From Pseudodesulfovibrio sp. (GTDB lineage: Bacteria > Desulfobacterota > Desulfovibrionia > Desulfovibrionales > Desulfovibrionaceae): a DNA stretch of 6,693 nt. The position numbers and the translations under genes were made by a program. The stretch's first letter is position 1. Every line of letters starts with the position of its first letter. Below, piece after piece: positions 1 through 5,201 of the stretch. The notes under the pieces were generated by a model. That model did no database searches, was not told the DNA's origin, and worked only from the letters and a program-made list of their open reading frames with translations. The DNA lies in assembly GCA_022712815.1 (NCBI GenBank), contig JAFLJW010000002.1:1-6693 (forward strand), given 5' to 3'.

Positions 1-105
1 GACGAAAACGACGAATTCGCCATCTTTGACGTCCATGTTCACATCGTGGAGGACTTTGACTTTTCCAAACGATTTGTCGATGTGCTTCAATTGGATATCA
101 GACAT
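1..105 (-). CDS. ABC transporter ATP-binding protein, MalK/UgpC/MsmX type (5' end only)
   Basis: Only the first 35 codons lie in the window; the gene continues past position 1. The peptide starts MSDIQLKHIDKSFGKVKVLH and continues into a DV-x-M-x-V-x-DGEFVVFV stretch. That is the usual first beta-sheet of sugar-importer ATPases, just before the Walker A loop, which falls outside the window. The start is supported by an AAGGAAG ribosome-binding site at 110-116, four bases before the ATG. The gap to the preceding permease stop is nine bases, so it is co-transcribed with the transporter genes. By family knowledge it would form the cytoplasmic ATPase dimer that drives the two permeases. Neither Walker B nor the regulatory C-terminal domain can be judged. 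Confidence 0.88.
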   Translation of the reverse strand, partial: MSDIQLKHIDKSFGKVKVLHDVNMDVKDGEFVVFV

Positions 106-114
106 GTTCTTCCT

Positions 115-951
115 TTATTTGACCGCACCGGCGGTGATGCCCCGGATGAGGTGTCGGGACAGGAGAATGTAAATGATCAGTATGGGGACTATCGCCAAGG
201 TCAGGGAGGCAAGAACCGCGTTCCAGTCCGTGACATACTGACCGATGAATTGTTGTACGCCGAGCGTGATGGTCTGGGTCTTTTCACTGGGAGCCAGGAT
301 GAGCGGAAACCAGAGATCGTTCCAGACCGGGACCAGTGTGAACACTCCAACCGTGGCGATGGCGGGGCGGGTCAATGGCAGGATGACCTTGAAAAAAATG
401 GTGTATTCATTCACACCGTCGCAGCGGGCCGCCTCTTTCAGGTCCTTTGGTATCTGTTGCATGAACTCCGAAAGAATGAAGATAGCCAGTGGCAGGCTTT
501 GGGCAATGTAGACGAGCACCAACGCTGTCAGGGTGTTGGCAAGGTTCATGTTCACTATGAGTTGGAGCAGGCTGACGCTGCCGAGCCTGATGGGAATCAT
601 GATTCCGATTGCCAGATAGAGGCCCAGCAATTTGTTGCCCTTGAAGCGATATTCGGACAAGGCCCAAGCGGCCATGGCTCCCAGTATCAGGACCAGAGCC
701 AGTGTTGCTATGGTGACGATGATGCTGTTCATGAAATAGATTTCAAAGTCGGAGCGCAGTAGTACCTTCTCGAAGCCTTTCAGGCTGAAGGTATCAACTC
801 CGGGCAACCCCATGGGGTCTCCGAAAATCGCTTTTCGTGACTTGAAGGAGTTGATGATGGTCAGGAAAATGGGCCACAGCGCGATCAGCATGTAAGAGAC
901 CAGAATGGCGTGGATCGCCATACTGCTTATGGCTTGTCTTGTTTTCGGCAT
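115..951 (-). CDS. Carbohydrate ABC transporter permease, MalG-like (CUT1 family)
   Basis: This 278-residue integral membrane protein has about six hydrophobic segments, roughly at residues 12-33, 72-97, 107-128, 140-162, 191-212 and 243-265. The cytoplasmic EAA coupling loop lies at about 173-193 and begins EAARCDGVNEYTIFFKVILP. That loop docks onto the ATPase, and its position near the C-terminal third is typical of MalG/UgpE/AraQ-type permeases. Length also matches the family (about 270-300). The start is supported by an AGGAGA site a few bases upstream in the 15-nt gap after the MalF-like gene. It pairs with that permease to form the transmembrane channel in the inner membrane. Substrate cannot be read from the permease itself; the neighbours suggest an N-acetylated amino sugar. 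Confidence 0.93.
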   Translation of the reverse strand: MPKTRQAISSMAIHAILVSYMLIALWPIFLTIINSFKSRKAIFGDPMGLPGVDTFSLKGFEKVLLRSDFEIYFMNSIIVTIATLALVLILGAMAAWALSEYRFKGNKLLGLYLAIGIMIPIRLGSVSLLQLIVNMNLANTLTALVLVYIAQSLPLAIFILSEFMQQIPKDLKEAARCDGVNEYTIFFKVILPLTRPAIATVGVFTLVPVWNDLWFPLILAPSEKTQTITLGVQQFIGQYVTDWNAVLASLTLAIVPILIIYILLSRHLIRGITAGAVK

Positions 952-966
952 AGGTTTTCTCCTGCC

Positions 967-1899
967 CTAGAGCGCGTATCTGCGCAGTTTGCGTTGCAGG
1001 ACGAAAAGATAAAAAAGGACACCGACGAGGATGACTCCAAACATCATGGTGGCGACGGTGGCCCCCATGGTCGGGTTGCCGAGCTGGAGCTGGAATCCGA
1101 AGAAGGTGCGGTAGAAAAGGGTGCCCATGATATCGGTGGAGAAGTCCGGTCCGGCCAGTGCCCCCTTGACTGAATAGATGAGGTCAAATGCGTTGAAGTT
1201 GGCCACAAAAGTCAGGATGGAAACCATGGCAATGGTAGGCAGGATCAATGGCAGCTTGATATGCCAGAAAATTTCCCAGTGGGTCGCGCCATCTATAATG
1301 GCGCTTTCTGTCAGGTCTTCCGGGATATTGAGCAGGGCTGCATAGATCAGCATCATGGGTATGCCGACGAACTGCCAGACCGAGATGAGCGCCAAGGTGA
1401 GCAGGGCTGTTCCTTCCTGTCCCAGCCAGGGTTGGAACCAGTCGGTCAGCCCAATGAAGCCGAGCAATGACTCACTGACGCCCCACAGAGGGCTTAATAT
1501 GAGCTGCCAGATGAATCCGATGATGACGACCGAGAGCATGGTCGGCATGAATATGAGCGTGCGATAGGCTGTGCGTCCTTTGAGTTTTGGCAGACTGAGC
1601 AATGCGGCCAGCATGATCCCGATGGGGTTTTGCACGAGCATGTGGACGCAGAAAAATTTGAAGTTGTTCTTGAGGGCGTTCCAGAATGCGTTCGACCACT
1701 CCGGGTCGGTTATGAGGGTTATGTAGTTGGTCAACCCGGTGAAATGGAACGCACCGGTTCCGTCCGTGCTGTAGAGGCTCAATCGGATGGAGTCGAGCAA
1801 AGGATAGACCATGAACATGGTGTATATGATCGTGGCCGGAGCCAGAAACACAATTACATGGTGGGGGAAACCTGCGAATTTGCCGCCGCGTACGCTCAT
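967..1899 (-). CDS. Carbohydrate ABC transporter permease, MalF-like (CUT1 family)
   Basis: This 310-residue permease has six predicted membrane segments, near residues 15-35, 85-105, 115-138, 165-190, 218-240 and 277-302. The EAA loop is at about 199-217 (ESAIIDGATHWEIFWHIKLP). The opening, with an aromatic/hydrophobic first helix followed by VYPLLDSIRLSLY, and the closing QRKLRRYAL are typical of UgpA/MalF/LacF-type CUT1 permeases. It lacks the large periplasmic insertion of enterobacterial MalF. A GGGAAG ribosome-binding site lies about five bases before the ATG. It sits between the binding-protein gene and the MalG-like permease, the standard CUT1 order. It is separated from the binding-protein gene by a gap carrying a strong hairpin, which may lower its expression relative to the binding protein. 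Confidence 0.93.
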   Translation of the reverse strand: MSVRGGKFAGFPHHVIVFLAPATIIYTMFMVYPLLDSIRLSLYSTDGTGAFHFTGLTNYITLITDPEWSNAFWNALKNNFKFFCVHMLVQNPIGIMLAALLSLPKLKGRTAYRTLIFMPTMLSVVIIGFIWQLILSPLWGVSESLLGFIGLTDWFQPWLGQEGTALLTLALISVWQFVGIPMMLIYAALLNIPEDLTESAIIDGATHWEIFWHIKLPLILPTIAMVSILTFVANFNAFDLIYSVKGALAGPDFSTDIMGTLFYRTFFGFQLQLGNPTMGATVATMMFGVILVGVLFYLFVLQRKLRRYAL

Positions 1900-1926
1900 T
1901 ATGTCTTCCCTCGGAAAGAAGTGAGA

Positions 1927-1956
1927 AAAGGGACTCCCGGTGCAGGGAGTCCCTTT
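1927..1956 (-). terminator. Intercistronic hairpin: partial terminator or mRNA-stabilising stem
   Basis: A perfect 12-bp inverted repeat has arms AAAGGGACTCCC (1927-1938) and GGGAGTCCCTTT (1945-1956) around a 6-nt loop. It fills much of the 69-nt gap between the binding-protein stop and the MalF-like permease start. Read in the direction of the genes, the stem is followed by TTCTCACTTCTTTCC, a broken U-rich tract rather than a clean run of U. It therefore looks like a leaky terminator or a 3'-end protecting stem rather than a full stop. In many binding-protein transporter operons, such a stem after the binding-protein gene lets that protein accumulate well above the membrane components. Which of the two mechanisms operates here is inference. 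Confidence 0.75.
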
Positions 1957-1968
1957 GATTCCATGTCG

Positions 1969-3228
1969 TTATTGCTGAGGCTTGTACCACTTTTCCAGAC
2001 CGGCCTGGGTTTCTTTGCTAGCTTCCTCAGGAGTCATGGTGCCGTTGATGACCCTGGAGCTGACATTCCAGAGCTGGTTTTCCAGATTCGGGGTGCCACG
2101 AGAGAGGATTTGGTAGGAGTTGCGGATGGTGGATTCATGCGTGTTGCGCCAGTCCACGAATTCCTGGGCAACCGGGTCTTTCAGGGAGACCTTGTGGCTG
2201 GACAGGGGGAAGAAGCCGGGCAGTGCGTTGGCATAGAGGTCCGCAAATTCGGCGGTGGTCATCCATGCCAGGAAGGTGCGAGCTGCTTCCTGATTCTTGG
2301 AGGCTGTGTTCAGGCCGAGTGCGATGTCGGTGTGATCGGAGATGTAGCCTTTCTTGGCACCGGCGGGCAGGGGCGGCGGAAATGCGCCGAACTCGAAGTC
2401 AGCCTGGGTGTTGAAGGTGGCGATATCCCAGGAGCCTGCCGGGTAGATGACTGCGCGGCCCAAGGTGAACAGGTTCTGGCTGTCGGGGTATTTTTGTGCC
2501 TTGAAGCCCTTGCCCATGTAGGGAGCCCACTTGGCGAGCTGCTTCCATGTGTCGGTGTAAGGCTTGTCTGTCAGCTTGGCAGTACCGGCGATGAGAGCCT
2601 TGCGGCCTTCTTCACCTTTCCAGTAGTTAGGACCGATATTCTGGAAGCCCATGGTGGCTGCTTCCCACTGGTCGGCTGTGCCCATGGACAGAGGAATATA
2701 GGAGCCGTCGGCCTTGATCTTGTCGAGGACCGCGAAGAATTCAGCTTCTGTTGTGGGAACGGAAAGCCCCAGTTCCTTGAAGGCTTCCTTGTTGTAGATG
2801 AAGCCGTGAATGACAGACGCCATGGGGACGGCGAAAGTGGATTTGCCATCATCGGTCTGCCATGCGGATTTGGCGACATCGGAGAATTCGTTCATGCCTT
2901 TCAGGTCATCCAGTCCGACCAGATAGCCCTTTTTGAAAAGTTCCAGTGAGGCATCGAAGGGACGGCAGGTGATCAGGTCTCCGGCAGTTCCACCAGCCAG
3001 TTTGGCGTTGAGACCTGCATTGTATTCGGCAGGTGGCATGGGAGAGAAGGTCACTTTGATGTCCGGATGTGCCTTGTTGAATGCCGGAATAATGATGTCG
3101 GTCCAGATCTCGCTGTCGTCATTGCGCCAACTTTCGATTTTCAACGTTGCTCCAGCCATGGCGGCGGTGGCAAGCATGCTCATGACCAGCAGTGCTGCCA
3201 AGGTAATCTTAATAATTTTTTTTAACAT
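1969..3228 (-). CDS. Sugar ABC transporter periplasmic solute-binding protein (CUT1, SBP_bac_1 type)
   Basis: This 419-residue protein has a clear Sec signal peptide: a positively charged start (MLKKIIK), a hydrophobic core (LAALLVMSMLA) and a probable cleavage after AMA near residue 25. The mature protein begins GATLKIESWRNDDSE. Other family features are a PAFNKAHPDIKVTF segment, an AGGTAGDL stretch, GFIYNKEAFKELGL and a GRAVIYPAGSWDI block, all typical of type-1 sugar-binding proteins. There is no lipobox cysteine, so it should be a free periplasmic protein. I chose the ATG at 3228 because AGGAGGG (3233-3239) lies just upstream and the signal peptide starts there. An in-frame ATG 33 nt earlier would add a hydrophilic tail before the signal peptide. 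Ligand is not determinable from sequence; GlcNAc, MurNAc or a small murein or chitin saccharide is inferred from the neighbouring catabolic genes. Confidence 0.93.
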   Translation of the reverse strand: MLKKIIKITLAALLVMSMLATAAMAGATLKIESWRNDDSEIWTDIIIPAFNKAHPDIKVTFSPMPPAEYNAGLNAKLAGGTAGDLITCRPFDASLELFKKGYLVGLDDLKGMNEFSDVAKSAWQTDDGKSTFAVPMASVIHGFIYNKEAFKELGLSVPTTEAEFFAVLDKIKADGSYIPLSMGTADQWEAATMGFQNIGPNYWKGEEGRKALIAGTAKLTDKPYTDTWKQLAKWAPYMGKGFKAQKYPDSQNLFTLGRAVIYPAGSWDIATFNTQADFEFGAFPPPLPAGAKKGYISDHTDIALGLNTASKNQEAARTFLAWMTTAEFADLYANALPGFFPLSSHKVSLKDPVAQEFVDWRNTHESTIRNSYQILSRGTPNLENQLWNVSSRVINGTMTPEEASKETQAGLEKWYKPQQ

Positions 3229-3232
3229 CGGT

Positions 3233-3239
3233 CCCTCCT
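3233..3239 (-). promoter_or_regulatory. Strong ribosome-binding site of the solute-binding protein
   Basis: Read on the minus strand this is AGGAGGG, four bases before the ATG at 3228. It is the strongest Shine-Dalgarno match in the window and it decides the start: the alternative ATG at 3261 lies upstream of it. Strong initiation fits the need for excess binding protein. Confidence 0.85.
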
Positions 3240-3259
3240 CGTTTCGGAATTTGATAGAC

Positions 3260-3288
3260 AATATACATCTTCACTCAGGCTTCGGCAA
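3260..3288 (-). promoter_or_regulatory. Candidate sigma70-type promoter for the transporter genes, overlapping the end of murQ
   Basis: On the minus strand, TTGCCG (3283-3288) and TATATT (3260-3265) are separated by exactly 17 bases. That is four of six matches to the -35 consensus and five of six to the -10. Transcription would begin near 3253, giving a leader of about 25 nt that contains the AGGAGGG site. It sits over the last codons of murQ, so the transporter could be transcribed separately from the etherase. Matches of this quality occur by chance, so this is a candidate only. Confidence 0.4.
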
Positions 3289-4192
3289 TGCGTGTCAGCG
3301 CGTCGCGCAGGTTTTGCCCTGCGCCGGACAGGGCTTCCCTCGCCTGGTTCGGAGTCAATCCCTTTGCAATGAGTACGGCTGTTTTGACATGGTTGCCGCT
3401 TTTCTGAAGTGCTTCGGTCGCGGTCTCGGAATCCACGTGTGCTATGGAAGCGACCATGTGGTTGGCGCGTTTTTTCAGCTTGTCGTTGTCCGGCTGCACG
3501 TCCACCATCATGCCATCATATACATGGCCCAGTCGCGTCATGACCAAAGTGGAAAACATGCCCAGAGCTGTTTTCTGGGAAGTTCCGGCCTTGAGTCGTG
3601 TGGACCCGGCAATCACTTCCGGTCCGGTATTGAGCAGGACGGGATGGTCGGCAATCTTGAGCAGTCTGGAATCGTCGTTGTTTGCCATCCCGACAACCAG
3701 TGCGCCTTGCTCCTTTGCCATTTCGGCAAACAGGCATGTGTAGCGGGTCTCGCCGCTTGCAGAGACGGTAATGACAACATCTTGTTTTGAAATTGTGCTT
3801 TTGAGGAAATCTGTTCTGGCCATATCCACTTCATCGTCACCTTCGGTCTGGATGGTCAGAATATTGTCGGGATCATCGGCTCGATATACGGCCAGTCGGG
3901 CAGGGGACCAGCCAAAGGTGCATGGCAGTTCGATACCATCGAGTGCAGCCAAGACACCGGACGAACCAGCTCCGACATAGATGAGGCGGCTGGCCTGATT
4001 TTTCAGGCGTTCGGCAACGGCGAGGGCGGCGGTCTCAAGTTGGCCTATGGCAGATCGAACAGCTGCCACGCCAGCAGCCTGGTCTTGCCACAGGACGTTG
4101 AGAACGTCTCTGGACTGCCATGTGTCAATGCCTGTCGAACGAGAACTGATACGTTCCGTGTTAGGCTGAGAAGAGTCCGAGTTTGTTGTCAT
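3275..4192 (-). CDS. murQ: N-acetylmuramic acid 6-phosphate etherase (MurQ), SIS-domain protein
   Basis: This 305-residue cytoplasmic enzyme would cleave the lactyl ether of MurNAc-6-phosphate to give GlcNAc-6-phosphate and D-lactate. Compared from memory with E. coli MurQ (298 aa), it keeps the N-terminal TERIS...STGID motif (residues 12-23), the sugar-phosphate loop YVGAGSSG (72-79), SASGETRYT (144-152), and GSTRLKAGTSQK (196-207). It also keeps the MMVDVQPDNDKL block (228-239) and the C-terminal helical domain. The catalytic glutamate equivalent to E. coli Glu83 is Glu89 in GIELPCT. The second acidic residue (E. coli Glu114, in EGAED) aligns with Asp121 in EGDDE, an unusual change. The start at 4192 is set by homology because residues 12-23 already belong to the family. 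There is no recognisable Shine-Dalgarno before it. It is 46 nt upstream of the binding-protein gene and probably heads that operon. Confidence 0.88.
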   Translation of the reverse strand: MTTNSDSSQPNTERISSRSTGIDTWQSRDVLNVLWQDQAAGVAAVRSAIGQLETAALAVAERLKNQASRLIYVGAGSSGVLAALDGIELPCTFGWSPARLAVYRADDPDNILTIQTEGDDEVDMARTDFLKSTISKQDVVITVSASGETRYTCLFAEMAKEQGALVVGMANNDDSRLLKIADHPVLLNTGPEVIAGSTRLKAGTSQKTALGMFSTLVMTRLGHVYDGMMVDVQPDNDKLKKRANHMVASIAHVDSETATEALQKSGNHVKTAVLIAKGLTPNQAREALSGAGQNLRDALTRIAEA

Positions 4193-4230
4193 AGGTAAGG
4201 ATTTAGCACATCGAAAGGGTGTGGGGAAGG

Positions 4231-4254
4231 AAATCGATTTATTTCGGTCACCGA
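4231..4254. repeat. Pair of adjacent short palindromes, candidate operator
   Basis: AAATCGATTT (4231-4240) and TCGGTCACCGA (4244-4254) are each perfectly symmetric and only three bases apart, roughly midway between the divergent starts. Their AAATCG/CGATTT half-sites could also pair with each other across the site (4231-4236 with 4252-4257). I do not recognise a specific regulator consensus. NagC, NagR/GntR, LacI and MurR (RpiR) types are all used for such pathways in other bacteria. Confidence 0.4.
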
Positions 4255-4260
4255 TTTTAA

Positions 4261-4289
4261 CTGATTTGTTTGCCGTGGGGGGGCATATT
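4261..4289 (+). promoter_or_regulatory. Weak candidate promoter for the kinase-deaminase-deacetylase operon
   Basis: CTGATT (4261-4266) and CATATT (4284-4289) are 17 bases apart, matching three of six and four of six consensus positions. The predicted transcript start near 4296 leaves a leader of about 22 nt that includes the ribosome-binding site. The spacer carries a run of seven G (4277-4283). Such a poor match would need an activator, or the real promoter lies elsewhere. Confidence 0.22.
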
Positions 4290-4317
4290 GAGTACGTCCC
4301 ATAGAGGAGTGAATACC

Positions 4318-5199
4318 ATGCGTGATGACCGACTCTTGGTGGGAATTGACGGCGGCGGTACAAAATGCCGCGCTCGTATTACAGATATGGACGGTTTTGT
4401 CCTTGGCGAAGGTCAGGGCGGTCCGGCCAATACCCGTCTGGGGCTTGATGTTGCTTTTGGCAGCATCATCGCAGCCACGGATATCGCTTTGGCTTCGGCC
4501 GGCCTTAATCTGGGCAGGAAAAAAGATGTCCACGCCGGGCTTGGATTGGCTGGCCTTTCTCTCAAGCGGGAGCAGGATATGGTCGCCGGGTATGATCATC
4601 CCTTTGCGTCCATGACTGTTGAATCCGATGCCTATATTGCCTGCCTCGGTGCCCACAATGGGACTGATGGTGCGATCCTGATCCTTGGAACCGGCAGTTG
4701 TGGCTGTGCTATCATAGATGGTGTGGAACATACTGTTGGTGGATGGGGTTTTGAAATTTCCGACCATGCCAGTGGCGCGCAGATTGGCTATCAGGCTGTA
4801 CGCGCCTCGCTGCTTGCTCTGGAAGGCGTCATACCCATGGGTGAACTTGCTCGCGAGATCATGGACAGGCTGGGCAATACGCCTGAAAAGGCCGTGCCAT
4901 GGGCCGAGACAGCCACCCCCGGCAAGTATGGGAGTTTCGCTCCTCTGGTAACGAAATGGGCTTTGGACGGTGATCCCCTTGCCAATCGCATCATGCGCGA
5001 AGCCGGTGCGGATGCCGGGTTGCTGGTGCGGGCCATGGAGGCCAAGGGGGCCGGTTGCGTGGCCCTTATCGGTGGAGTGGCGAGGGTCATCGAAACGTGG
5101 CTGCCGGAAGACGTGAAGCATTTGCTCGTTACTCCTGCTGGCGATGCTCTGGACGGAGCTCTTTTGCTGGCCCGTAGAAAACTTGAGAGCGGAGCGTGA
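4318..5199 (+). CDS. Amino-sugar kinase, BadF/BadG/BcrA/BcrD ATPase family (GlcNAc/MurNAc or glucosamine kinase)
   Basis: This 293-residue cytoplasmic kinase has the actin-like ATPase fold signature. It carries phosphate-1 motif DGGGTK (residues 11-16), a GGPANTR sugar-side motif (34-40), GLGLAGL (74-80) and an ESDAYIA segment whose Asp104 is the likely catalytic base. It also has phosphate-2 motif GTGSCG (124-129), GGWGFEISDHASGAQIG (141-157) and adenosine-side IGGVA (251-255). Family members include eukaryotic-type GlcNAc kinase, bacterial glucosamine kinase GspK and clostridial MurK, which phosphorylates both MurNAc and GlcNAc. Next to murQ and nagA, a 6-kinase for GlcNAc and/or MurNAc is most likely. 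The start at 4318 is preceded by AGAGGAG (4303-4309) with an 8-base spacer; an in-frame ATG at 4270 has no such site. The DHASG segment differs from the DEGSG more usual in the family as I remember it. Substrate specificity is open. Confidence 0.85.
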   Translation: MRDDRLLVGIDGGGTKCRARITDMDGFVLGEGQGGPANTRLGLDVAFGSIIAATDIALASAGLNLGRKKDVHAGLGLAGLSLKREQDMVAGYDHPFASMTVESDAYIACLGAHNGTDGAILILGTGSCGCAIIDGVEHTVGGWGFEISDHASGAQIGYQAVRASLLALEGVIPMGELAREIMDRLGNTPEKAVPWAETATPGKYGSFAPLVTKWALDGDPLANRIMREAGADAGLLVRAMEAKGAGCVALIGGVARVIETWLPEDVKHLLVTPAGDALDGALLLARRKLESGA

Positions 5200-5201
5200 A
5201 C

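Larger units (their letters stand above)
4193..4317. promoter_or_regulatory. Divergent intergenic control region between murQ and the kinase operon
   Basis: This 125-bp region lies between two divergent starts and must hold the promoters of at least the kinase operon and murQ. It contains the perfect 10-bp palindrome AAATCGATTT (4231-4240), the 11-bp inverted repeat TCGGT-C-ACCGA (4244-4254), and a second CGATTT at 4252-4257, 17 bases from the first. The cluster at 4231-4257 is AT-rich and symmetric, as expected for a transcription-factor site serving both arms. I see no strong sigma70 or sigma54 promoter on either strand here. The binding regulator is unknown, and none is encoded in the window. 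Confidence 0.6.

Noticed and set aside
46..762. A 238-codon plus-strand frame opposite the MalG-like permease
   Set aside because: The product is a low-complexity, Gln/Asp/Gly-rich shadow of a membrane protein gene, with no family resemblance.
1927..1956. The hairpin as a full rho-independent terminator ending the operon
   Set aside because: The U tract is interrupted and the permease and ATPase genes downstream have no evident promoter of their own, so read-through is needed.
1630..2949. A 439-codon open frame on the plus strand opposite the binding-protein and MalF-like genes
   Set aside because: It lies antisense to two well-supported genes, its protein has no recognisable motif and is rich in Gly/Val/Cys from reversed codons, and it spans the hairpin gap.
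3229..3261. An 11-residue N-terminal extension of the binding protein from an upstream ATG
   Set aside because: It would put a charged tail before the signal peptide, has no ribosome-binding site, and overlaps the candidate -10 element; the ATG at 3228 has AGGAGGG.
4193..4317. Sigma54-type promoter in the divergent region
   Set aside because: No GG-N10-GC element with the expected flanking bases was found on either strand by eye.
4193..4363. A 57-residue N-terminal extension of MurQ
   Set aside because: It would cross the whole divergent control region and run into the kinase gene on the other strand; MurQ homology begins just after the ATG at 4192.
5196..5201. GTG start for the deaminase overlapping the kinase stop
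   Set aside because: GGAG would be only one base away; the ATG at 5202 has a normal seven-base spacing.
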